NCBI GenBank assembly: GCA_017893485.1
Contig: CM030360.1
Coordinates: 5,754,467 to 5,818,466, forward strand
Direction of reading: 5' to 3'
Length of the DNA: 64,000 nt
DNA from: Hemerocallis citrina
Taxonomy: Eukaryota; Streptophyta; Magnoliopsida; Asparagales; Asphodelaceae
Shown: in pieces, positions 53,188 through 63,188 of the stretch
How the letters are laid out: every line of letters begins with the position of its first letter
How positions within the stretch are numbered: the first letter of the stretch is position 1
Made by a program: the position numbers and the translations under genes
The notes under the pieces: generated by a model
Seen by the model: only the letters and a program-made list of their open reading frames with translations
Told to the model about the DNA's origin: nothing
The model's database searches: none

Positions 53188-56100
53188 ATGACCTCCAAAG
53201 GCAAGGGGGCTGCTCCCTCCGTCAACCAACGGGACCCGCCCCCACCCTCTGATGAAGCCGGGCCCCGCACGTCGAAACACAAGGCTCCCCCTCGGGAGTC
53301 CCAAACGAGCGTCGGCGGGACAGCCCAGCCCGACCTACAAAGAGTAATCCTCAGCCGCAAGGTTACCCACAACTGGGGAAGGGCCGCTTCCAACTCGGCC
53401 CCGAACCATCCGAGGAGGACCCACAGGGATGACGGCCCACGGGGTCGGCAAGATGATAGGAACCGGGGATCACCAACACCGAAGCCTGACCCAAACCGCA
53501 CCCAGGGTCAGGATCCCGAATACGAGGTATCCCTGGATACGCCCTTCACCCTACACAACATCCACGGGGGACCGGTGAGGGGAGAAAATGATGCTCCCCA
53601 AAGAACCTTCACCCAGGGGACGAACGCCATTCGGTACAGCCCCTCCCCTGAGCTACAACCGCGGCCAGTCTCCTTCTCAGGAGAGGGCCCCGAAGGAATT
53701 CACCTCCCCCACAGCGGGGGCCTCGTCGTTAGCCTCAGCATGGCCAATTGCGAAGTTCGCCGAATCCTTGTTGACAGCAGCAACCCGGTAAATATTCTCT
53801 TCCTCAGAACCTTCGAAAGCCTCAGATTGCCCAGAGGGAAACTCAAACCAGCGGGAGGCACGTTGCTTAAGCTTGCGGGCGTCCCGATCATGGTGAAGGG
53901 AATTATTACCCTCAACGTCACCACTGGACCGGATCCTGTCAAGAGGACCGAGTCCTTGGATTTCATGGTCATCCACGCCAAGGCGGCCTACAACGCCATC
54001 CTCGGCAGACCCGGGCTAAACTCCATCCAGGCGATACCTTCGGCCCACCATCGGAAACTCAAAGGGAGAAGGGGCGTACTCCCCCTCAGCGCCGTTGAAC
54101 TCGAACCCGAGAAAGACGGCCCCGCCCCCGAGCCCGTGGACGAGCTGGAGGAGATCCTATTCGACGCTGAAGATGAGCCCAAATGGTTCCGGGTGAGCCG
54201 CTCACTCGCCGAGGACCTGAAGGCGGGCATCATCGCTTGCGTCCGCCGCAACGTTGATCTCTTCGCTTGGAAGCCCTCCGATATGCCCGGAATCTCCGAA
54301 GACTTGATCATGCACCGATTGAGTGTCCTCCCTGACTCTAAACCGATCGTCCAAAAGAGGCGCAAAGTCGCCCCGGAGAGGCAACTAATTATAAAAACAG
54401 AAGTGGACAAGCTCTTGTCCGCTCGATTCATCCAGGAAGTCACCTACCCCGAATGGTTGGCCAATGTCGTCATGGTGAAGAAAGCTACAGGGGGTTGGCG
54501 AATCTGCATTGACTTCACGGACCTTAACAAAGCGTGTCCAAAAGATCCTTTCCCCCTCCCGCGCATCGACGCTTTGATAGACGCGACCTCAGGGCACGAG
54601 CTACTGTCCTTCATGGACGCTTTCTCGGGGTACAATCAGATCCGGATGTTTCCGCCAGACATCCCCAAGACCTCATTCGTCACCGACCAAGGTCTTTATT
54701 GTTACCGTGTCATGCCCTTCGGGCTGAAAAACGCCGGTGCCACGTACCAGCGACTCGTCAACAGAATCTTCAAGGACCTGATCGGCCGCAACGTAGAAGT
54801 TTACGTCGACGACATGCTTGTCAAGAGCCGGGCTGGGCCGGACCACGTCGCCGACCTCGAGGAAGCCTTCGGTGTCCTCCGACGCCACAACATGAGGCTT
54901 AACCCGGCTAAATGCGCCTTCGGCGTCTCCACGGGGAAGTTCCTAGGGTTCATTGTCAGCCAGCGCGGCATCGAGGCAAACCCCGAAAAAATACAGGCCA
55001 TCATCAACATGTCCCCACCCCGGAATGTCAAAGAAGTTCAGAGGCTCACGGGTCGGTTGGCGGCGATCGGCCGTTTTCTCTCCAAGTCAGGGGAGAAATC
55101 TCTCCCCTTCTTCAAGGCCTTGCGCGGGAAAGGGGGCTTCGAGTGGGGTACCCCTCAACAAGAAGCCTTCGAACAGCTGAAACGGTACCTCGCCAAAGCC
55201 TTCGAACAGCTTCGAGTGGGGTACCCCTCAGCAAGCCCGAACCAGGCGAGCCGCTTTGGCTCTACCTGTCCGCCTCGGACCACGCCCTCAGCGCCGTCCT
55301 CGTCCGAGAGGAGGCAGGAGTTCAGAAACCCCTGTACTATGTAAGCAAAGTGCTACACCCGGCCGAGACGAGATACGCGAAGATAGAAAAGGTAGCCTAT
55401 GCCCTGGTTATGGCAGCCCGAAAACTCCGACCTTACTTCCAGGCCCACTCCGTCCGAGTTCTGACCGACCAACCGCTGAAGACCATCCTCCACAAGCCCG
55501 AAAACTCCGGCCGATTAGTCAAGTGGTCGATCGAGCTGAGCCAGTTCGACATCAGCTATCATCCCAGGGCAGCCATTAAAGGGCAGGCCCTCGCCGAGTT
55601 CATAACTGAATGCACTGTCTCCGAGCAACCTGACGTAGAAGAGCCGGATCTGACCTGGGAGGTCTTTGTTGACGGCTCATCCTGCGAAACGGGGAGTGGG
55701 GCGGGCGTCATCCTTCATGGCCCCGACCAATTCCTACTTCAATACTCCCTGCGCCTCAACTTTCCCGCCTCCAACAACGAGGCAGAATATGAGGCCATGA
55801 TCGCCGGACTGACCCTCGCCCACCGAGCCGGTGCCAAGCGAATCCGGGCGTTCAGCGACTCTCAACTCGTGATCCACCAGATCAACGGAGAGTACGAAGC
55901 CCGCGACGACCGAATGGTGAGATATTTGGCGGCGGTCCGACGGCTCTTGGCGCTCTTCGACAACACTGCGGTTGTCAGAGTCCCCAGGGAACAGAACGCC
56001 CAAGCCGACGCGCTATCCAAACTCGCCTCTTCTTCCTTTGAAGGCCTCGATCGTACGGTGCTCGTCGAGGTCCTCTTGGAGCCAAGCATCCTTAGCCCAG

Positions 56101-57401
56101 AGCCGGAAGCAATGTGCGTACAAGAAGGAACCAGCCCGGACGACTGGACCACTCCCATCCGAAAATTCTTGAGCCAGGCCGAGCTTCCTGAAGACAAAGC
56201 CGAGGCCAGGCGAATCAGAATCCGAGCGGAAAGGTTCGTCATAATCGATAACATCCTCTTCAAACGCTCGTACACCCTGGCCGACGGCAAACCCTACCTC
56301 CGCTGCCTCGCCAAGGACGAGGCCAGCTACGTCCTCAAAGACCTGCACGAGGGGATCGGCGGATGCCACATGGGGAGTAGGACGCTTGCCCGAAAGGCTC
56401 TGAATCAAGGGTACTATTGGCCCACCATGCTCCAAGACTCGCAAGACTTGGTCAAAAGGTGCGGCCCCTGCCAAAGGTTCTCTCCCATCAAAAGGCTTCC
56501 TCAAGCCAACCTCCGATCCTTGGCGAGCCCTACGCCCTTCGCCATGTGGGGAATGGACCTTGTGGGGCCCTTCCCCCCAGCGGTAGGACAGAAGAAATTC
56601 CTGATTGTCGCCATCGACTACTTCACCAAGTGGATCGAAGCCGAACCGCTGTCCAGCATCACCGAACGCCAAGTGCAACAATTCTTCTGGAAGAACATCA
56701 TTTGTCGATTCGGGATCCCCCGAATCCTCGTCACGGACAACGGAACCCAGTTCCAAGGGCAAAACTTCCAATCTTTCTGTCAGGACATCGGCATCCAGCA
56801 ACGTTTCTCCGCCATTTGCCACCCTCAATCCAACGGCCAAGCAGAAAATGCGAACAGGCAAATCCTCGATGGCCTCAAAAAGCGCCTTGACAGTTCCCCC
56901 AAGGGGCTCTGGGTGGAGGAGCTGCCCAGCGTACTATGGGCACACCGAACCACGCAGAGGATCCCCACAGGGGAGACACCCTTCAATCTGACCTATGGGA
57001 CTGAGGCAGTCATCCCCGTCGAAGTCGGATTGCCTTCCCCCCGGATCATAGCCTTCGATGAAGACGACAACGCGTCCGCCCTGAGGGCTAACCTAGACTT
57101 CGTCGCCGAGGTACGAGAAAAGTCCGCGGTCCGAAGGAGCATTTATCAGCAACGGATCGAGAGATTTTACAACAAGAAAGTCCGCCCCACCAGCATCCAG
57201 GCAGGGGACCTAGTGTTGCGAAAGCTATCCGTCTCTGACCCGACCAAGAAGAGGAAACTGGCTCCCAACTGGGAAGGCCCGTACCGCGTAGTCGAGGCGG
57301 TACGCCCGGGTACATACCGACTGACGGATATGAATGACCGACCCATCAGCCGACCCTGGAACGCTGAGCACCTCATGAAATTCCGGGGAGAGCAAGCTTA
57401 G
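53188..57401 (+). pseudogene. TAT gag remnant and pol, frameshifted at about 55195-55224
   Basis: The first frame (53188-55344) opens with about 125 residues of Pro/Arg-rich gag ends. These join directly to the IHGGP linker (125-129), so the capsid core is missing in frame. In the protease the expected Asp-Thr/Asn-Gly triad reads VDSSNP (about 195-200), which should be inactive. RT has WRICIDFTDLN and YVDD (about 539-542). At 55195-55224 about 30 nt of foreign local sequence breaks the frame. The second frame continues to 57401 with RNase H (YLSASDHALSAVL), the second RNase H (VFVDGSSCETGSGAGV, then FSDSQLV) and an integrase with HHCC finger and core (GMDLVGPFP, VTDNGTQF, then SNGQAENANRQ). 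RT, RNase H and integrase residues look intact. Confidence 0.92.
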
Positions 57402-57832
57402 GCTCCAGCGTGGCTTAAGTAAATTAAAAGTTTTTGTAAACATTCATGTGTAAAGGGCCGCTTCGGCGACCCCCCCCCCCCTCAGTCTGGTATAAAAGAA
57501 GTCTCTTCTGTCAAAAGTTAAATACCTCGGCAACGCCGACCCGGTACCGGGCAAGGCGGGCGGCATCAAGGTTCTCCCTCGGGTCTCATCCCCAAAACGC
57601 CTCGGCAGGTGCGACCCAGCAACGGGCAGGAGGTCTCCCTGTCGCCCCGCATCGATTCCTCACGAATCAGCGGAGCCCGACCTCGCCTAAACCACCCTTC
57701 ACCACCCCGATAACCAGAGCAAAGAAGGAAATGAAAGCTTTATTCATACTCTTTTATTTTTTGTACGGAGAAAACAAGCAAATACCGTTACAGAACCACT
57801 CCCCTCATCTCAAACTAAAGGGGATCTCCGAC
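57402..57832. other. TAT region between pol and antisense gene
   Basis: Contains a run of about 12 C's (57471-57482) and GC-rich sequence with 'cggcaacgccgacccggtaccggg'-type short repeats. No ORF of interest. It should hold the 3' ends of both the sense pol and the antisense transcript. Confidence 0.5.
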
Positions 57833-60666
57833 TTAGGGCCCCTCGGACCCGGTAAAGGGAGGAACCACTCCGACCAAACGACTGGGGACTCTCTCCTCGT
57901 CATGGCGATCCTTCGGTTCCGCCATCGTCGACACCCCGGCCACGGAGCTCTGGGCATCCACGGATCGAATGCGCTCCATCAGTGGCAACGCCGAGGGAGC
58001 CCCCTCTGCTCGCCGATCCCTCAAGGATGATGTCGAAACACCCAACATGGTCCTATAGCGGTGTATCTCCATCTCCTTTTCCACTATCACATCGCGAAGA
58101 AGCTTCTCGGAGGAAGGCCTCTGCACCGAAGAACTTGACATGGTGTATCCAAGACCAACGCCCCCTAGCTCCCGATCCACCATCGCCCTCCTCAGCCGGC
58201 TCGCCTCCTCACTCAGGGCTTCAGACTTGTTCCTGTAATAATGGAAGGCCGCATCAGTGTCGCGAGCCCTCTTTCGATACCGAACCAAGGTGGCCTCTAA
58301 AGCCTCGACCTTGCCTCGAAGCCACGCCACGTCGGAACGAAGGGGGTCCACCTCAGGAAGGGGAGCCGTGACCTACAAGAGAACCAGCCCGCTCAAGACA
58401 TATATGCAAGGAGGTTCAGAAATTTTTCAAAGTTGGAACACTTAGCCAGCCAGAAAACCCTCTTTTTATAAATTCAGTTTCCCCATACAAAAAATGCGGT
58501 GGCCAGTCCGCGGAAGGCAAATACAATCGAGAGAAGGAAAGAGAAAGACAAAAATTATACAGCGGGTTTTCCCACCTCGATATCAGCCGGATCCGTTGGA
58601 GGGTCGGTAACCAATTTGTCATCTGACCCTTGTCCGCCAGGAGTCTTCGGTGTCCCCTCAATCTCCATATCATACTCGAAGTTGGACAGGTCGATGGTCG
58701 GATAAAAGTGCCTCACATGGCTGAGGGCCTTCGCATAACTACTATCCTGGGCATTGATCACCAGGATCTGACACGACTTAGTCACCTCATCCTTCTCCTT
58801 CTCCGACCTCTCCTCCAGAGCCGACCTCGCCTTCGCCCATTCCTCCTTCTCCTTGTCAAAAGCCACCTTCGTCTCCGCCTCCCTCTTACGAGAGCCTTCG
58901 AGCTCTCCCTTCAATTCCGTCACCTCCTGCTCGGCCTTGTCAGCCCGATCTCGCTCTCGCTGCACCGCCGCCTCGTAGAGGCCCTTCACATGGGCCCCCT
59001 GCACGGTCGCCTGCCAGGACCAGACACTACTAAGAAATCTTCCTTAAATAACATCACCTGAAAGCTAGGAGGTTCGATCGACTTACCAGCACCGTGGCCT
59101 GCGCAAGACGAACATACGCCTCGTCCAGGGTCTGGGACTTCATATCCGAGCGGTCCCGAGGGGTCGCCAACTTATCTGCAACCTCCACGGCCTGGCGCCC
59201 CCGGACCAGGCAATCACCCTCGCGGATCGACCAATCCGGCACCCACCTTCGCCGAAGCCTCTCCTCAAGTCCGGGATCCACCGGGGGACCCTTCCCCTTA
59301 TCAGGCGCGGCGGCCGCACCCTGATCCGAACCCCCCTGGACCACGACGTCCCCACCCGTCTCTGATCGAGTCCTCTTCATCCTCGGCTGAATGGGGACCT
59401 CGGAGACGACCTGGGACAACTCGGTGGTCTTCACCGCGACATCCTTCTTCTGGCCCTTCGTCTTCCTCATGGCGAGCCTCAGCGCCTTAATCGACTCCTC
59501 ATCCATTTCTGTAAAGAGATCCATTAAGAACAAATGAGCAAAAAAGTACAAGAAGAGTGTGAGGAAAGAAACAACCACGTACGAGGCACGGCCGGGCTGG
59601 GGCTCAGTCCGACGTTCGCCAGGTGGGCCTCCGTCACCTTCCCCCAATTAATGCTATGCGACAGACGGAGGCGCTCAACGAGTCTCCACTCCTCCGCCGT
59701 CAAATCCCCTGGCCCCGGTGCTGGGTAGCTCGGCTTAGTATGGTTCCACCGAGTAGGGATAGCCCAAGGGTCCTCACTCCGGATCACCAGATACTTCTTC
59801 TTCCAGAACTTAATGGAATCCGGATGACCGTGGACAACCTTCGCCTTACCTCGAGGCGAGATATAATATACCCCTTCTGCTGATGAGCCAATCAATAGCA
59901 TCGCTCGGAACACGCCCAGCCGTAAGGGTACCCTCCGTTCCTCGCACAACAGCACGAAGCAGATGATCTGCTTCCAGGAGTTCGGCCCGAACTGCATCGG
60001 CGCCAGGGACGACCAATTTAACACCTCCCGAACGAAGGGGTGGATGGGCAGCCTCAGGCCGGAGATAAAGGCGTCCACAGGGAAGATACAATACCTGTCC
60101 GGCAGGGGATCGGTCGGTCGAAGAGAAGAACTCGGCAGCATAAGCTCATAACTGGGCCCTATGTGGTAGGCCAACTGCAGAGCCCCCAAGTCGCTTGCCT
60201 CCAGAGCGGTCGGGGAGGCGTCCACCATCAACCTCTTCCGGCTTGACGACGACGGCTGGACCCCCGAGGACTCCTTATCGGAGAGATCGTCGGGGTAGCA
60301 ACGGAAAGGCCGGGGTTGTGCGGACGACCCTATCCCCAAGTCGCTCGGGCCGCCACTCTTCGATTTCTTCTTCTTCGGAACCCTCCTCCTCTTAGTCCGT
60401 TCCGGCGAAGGTGTAGACAAGCGCCCCAGAACGGGCGGATTCGGAGACCCCGCGGAACCTTCTCCCTCGGAGCCACCCTCCTCTCCGGAAGCCGACCCTA
60501 GGGTTTGGACTTCATCTGAGCTGCCACCCCCCTCCTCAGAGTCGCTGCTTTCTACCACGAAATGCCTCCGAGATCGCAATGGCTTCACGCTGTGTACGAC
60601 CTCCTCCTCGCCTACCGGCCCCTCCCCAGAGGTCGACGCCAACGAGCCGGACTGAGCCCTATCCAT
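57833..60666 (-). CDS. TAT antisense ORF, four exons, 'putative gypsy-type transposon' family
   Basis: Minus strand. Exons 60666-59583, 59508-59087, 59010-58576 and 58372-57833, about 825 aa. Introns are 74, 76 and 203 nt, each GT-AG (GTACGT..TTACAG, GTAAGT..TGGCAG, GTGGGA..TTGTAG) and phase-compatible. Exon 1 has an acidic Ser-rich start, a nuclear-signal-like RRRVPKKKKSK (93-103) and, at about 200-310, the LPIHPFVREVLNW..QFGPNSWKQI domain seen in antisense ORFs of TAT elements (Pfam Transposase_28 as I recall). Exons 2-4 are rich in coiled coil. An alternative reading stops in intron 3 at 58555. Function is unknown; no stop or frameshift was seen. The gene has its own TATA box at 60826. Confidence 0.75.
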
Positions 60667-60825
60667 CCGTGCCTAAGTTAAAACAGGATTACCAACTAAC
60701 CTGAAATCACCTCGGAAACACGACCTTGCTGCCGGAAGCTGAAGGGGCGAGCGCTGAAGAGTTGAAGGATTTTTTCAAAAAGTAAGAGGCAGGAGAGAAA
60801 TGGGCGACGGGAGGAGAGGGGGGAA

Positions 60826-60833
60826 CATTTATA
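60826..60833 (-). promoter_or_regulatory. TATA box for the TAT antisense gene
   Basis: TATAAATG on the minus strand, about 160 nt upstream of the antisense start codon, followed by a CT-rich leader typical of plant 5' UTRs. The position fits transcription against the element's sense strand. Confidence 0.6.
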
Positions 60834-61015
60834 GGGGATAAGAACAACTCCTCGATTTTCGCGGTCACTATTCACCGATTGACGTACAACTACCGCCTAG
60901 AAAATCACGCCACATCCTCGAAACACGTGCTGCTGACGTCACCCAGTGCCAGGCTGGCAGCACGATACGGGGCCGGTTCGGGCAAAATAACGACTCGCTT
61001 TCGCCAGCACTAAAG

Positions 61016-61610
61016 TACTCTTCTTCAGAAGATCCACCGGCGGGCCATCACCCTTACCAGCCCGTAATCCCCCCTCATCTCGAGGTTCGGCTTGGCACCG
61101 GGGTACTCTTCCCAAGAAGAAACTACGGCTCGCCTTCACCCTCACCGGCCCATAATCCCTCGCCAGCTCGAGGTTCGGCTCGGCACCCGGGTACTCTTCT
61201 TCGGAAGATCCACCGGCGGGCCATCACCCTTACCAGCCCGTAATTCCCCCTCGTCTCGAGGTTCGGCATGGCACCGGGGTACTCTTCTCAGGAAGAAACA
61301 ACGGCTCGCCTTCACCCTAACCGACCCACAATCCCTCGCCAGCTCGAGGTTCGGTCTGGCACCCGGGTACTCTTCTTCGGAAGATCCATCGGCTAGTCAT
61401 CACCCTTACCAGCCCATAATTCCCCCTCCTCTCGAGGTTCGGTCTGGCACCCGGGTACTCTTCTCAGGAAGAAGCAACGGCTCGCCATCACCCTTGTCGA
61501 CGCGTAATCCCTCGACCCCTCGAGGTTCAATCGAACACCAGGGTACTCTTCTCCGGAAGAGACAACGGTTCGCCATCGCCTTCACCTACACCTTGACCCT
61601 CGACTAGCTC
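61016..61610. repeat. Minisatellite, seven 88-bp units in a 176-bp higher-order pattern
   Basis: The landmark 'tactctt' occurs at 61016, 61104, 61192, 61280, 61368, 61456 and 61545, so the period is 88 bp (one of 89). Alternate units share variants ('cttcggaagatcca.cggc' against 'ctcaggaagaaacaacggctcgcc'), giving a dimeric 176-bp repeat in the first five or six units. Each unit carries 'ctcgaggttcgg'. The open frame across it is a by-product. Confidence 0.92.
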
Positions 61611-61720
61611 GAGGTCCTATCCAAGCTTCAGGACAGCACTTCCAGAAAGGCCCTATGATCCGCCCTCCCATTTTTGTACAATCATGAACACTCCTCCACG
61701 GCTAGCTCCCGCACCCCCTG

Positions 61721-61737
61721 CAGGAGTGGGGGGCTTG
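61721..61737 (+). other. TAT polypurine tract
   Basis: AGGAGTGGGGGGCTTG immediately before the 3' LTR. Confidence 0.8.
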
Positions 61738-62508
61738 TGTGACAGTGTAAAAATGGCCTGAGGCCCATCCAAGGCCCAATACAATTTCTATTCAGAAAAG
61801 CAAGAATACCGACCTGGCTCGGCTCCGGACCCCTTCAGGGTCGGCGCCGAACCTCGTGTTTTGCCCCCACAGTGCCTGCTTCCTCGTACTGACGAGCCTC
61901 AGTATCCCCCGGAGTCCGATCCGGAGCAGTCCCTCATGCCGTCCCCCCTCTCTGGCGGGGCGGAGGGGTGACCTGGCGCAGCCTAGGCCCTCCGATTCCC
62001 CCAGAGACTCAGAGGACTCACGATGGGCCACGTCAGCTCCAAATACCGCCAAGGGTTTCGCCACGTCAGCCCTATACCACTCCTGGTATCACCGCAACCG
62101 CCCTAAACCCCCTGGGCCTTCTGCCACGTCAGGCCCATGGGCTTTCGGAACCAAACCCGGTTGGGATTCTCTATAAATACTAGACCCTCATCCACCTTTT
62201 GAAGGTAATCAATCTTTTACCACTTAAATATACCTAGTTATTGCTACTCTCTCACAGAGACTGACTAGAGCGTCGGAGGGTCCGCCACCGGGACAAACCC
62301 CGGTGTTTCAGGACCGTCTGCAGGTACACAAGACCTCGGATCCGACCCTTCCGATCCGAGCCCAACCTTCAAACGCCTTTCCAAGCTCATCGTAGGCCCC
62401 AGAAGGTCAATCGAAGGTCGGCAGACGAGCGGCAATCTCCTTCAATACAAATTGAGTTCGAACTCACACCTGGTGCTTCCACACGTGCCCCAGAAATAAA
62501 CAGCATCA
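61738..62508 (+). repeat. TAT 3' LTR, 771 bp
   Basis: Reads identical to 52371-53141 throughout. Confidence 0.96.
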
Positions 62509-62513
62509 GTATG

Positions 62514-62825
62514 ATTTCCCGTCTCTTGAAAAAAAAAATTAAAAATAAACCAACGGACGGGAAATCTGAAAAATTACTTCCCGTCCGTTTCTTTTTTAAT
62601 AAAAAAACCAACGGACGGGAAATGATTCCACGTTCGAGGTTTATTTTTTATTTATTTATTTATTAAATAAAGAATGGAAGCCGAATCATCCCTCGTCTGA
62701 TGCGTTCCCTCGTCTGATGCGTTGGAGCCAAATTTCATTCACAGGACGAACAATCGTTCCCCACTGGTTTGGATAAATTCCAAAAAAATAAAATCAAACA
62801 GGGAATCATTTCCCGTCCCTCTCTT
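62514..62825. repeat. Palindrome array, arms GGACGGGAAAT/ATTTCCCGTCC
   Basis: Units or half-units near 62514, 62552-62591, 62611-62630, 62684-62725, 62743-62760 and 62799-62821, in AT-rich spacers. Examples are 'ggacgggaaatctg' and its complement 'cttcccgtccgt'. It lies between the left end of the host transposon (52195-52370, before the TAT insertion) and a promoter-like region. Confidence 0.6.
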
Positions 62826-62887
62826 TTCATATTTTTTGTTTTTTTTCATTCCTAAATTGGCCTTCAGATATCTTTATCTTTCTCTCA

Positions 62888-62897
62888 TCCTATAAAT
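62888..62897 (+). promoter_or_regulatory. TATA box upstream of the 63012 ORF
   Basis: 'cctataaattt' about 120 nt upstream of an ATG, followed by a CT/AAC-rich leader. This looks like a plant core promoter and 5' UTR. Confidence 0.5.
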
Positions 62898-63011
62898 TTC
62901 ATCTAACTTCATTCATTCAATCAAAAAACAGAACACCTTCTTCTCCTCTGTCGCTACTCATTTTTTGCTTAAATCTTAATCCATTCTCCGAAACAACATC
63001 TCTAAAACATA

Positions 63012-63188
63012 ATGTCGATCCAAAGATTTATTGGTAGGATGAAATCAAAGAGTCAAGTTAGTTTAGATCATGGCAATACAAGTAAACAATCTGAATTTGA
63101 TACTCCAAATATGGATTTAAGCGATCCGACAATGTGGAAACGAGTTTTCATGCCCCCTTTCCCGTTATACGAAAACACGGACACGTAA
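63012..63188 (+). pseudogene. Truncated unknown ORF start (transposon-encoded?), cut by LTR-X
   Basis: Starts MSIQRFIGRMKSKSQ and stays coding-like (mixed polar residues, ...DLSDPTMWKRV) for about 46 codons. It then runs into LTR-X sequence near 63147 and stops at 63188. I do not recognise the protein. Being downstream of a palindrome array inside a TIR element, it may be the first exon of a transposase or accessory ORF. Confidence 0.4.

Larger units (their letters stand above)
52371..62508 (+). mobile_element. TAT-lineage Ty3-gypsy element, 10.1 kb, gag-deleted
   Basis: LTRs 52371-53141 and 61738-62508, both 771 bp and identical as far as I can read, flanked by GTATG (52366-52370, 62509-62513). 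Order: 5' LTR, primer-binding site, gag remnant, protease, RT, RNase H, second (archaeal-type) RNase H, integrase, then about 4.3 kb of 3' region with an antisense four-exon gene, an 88-bp minisatellite and a polypurine tract. The double RNase H and antisense ORF mark the TAT clade. Loss of most of gag, a changed protease active site and a frameshift mean it cannot move alone, yet the identical LTRs imply very recent insertion. Confidence 0.95.

Noticed and set aside
56013..56861. 282-codon minus-strand frame opposite TAT integrase
   Set aside because: Shadow of the GC-rich pol frame; no domain of its own and no promoter.
61092..61607. 171-codon frame through the minisatellite
   Set aside because: Product of an 88-bp repeat that happens to lack stops; no conserved protein feature.
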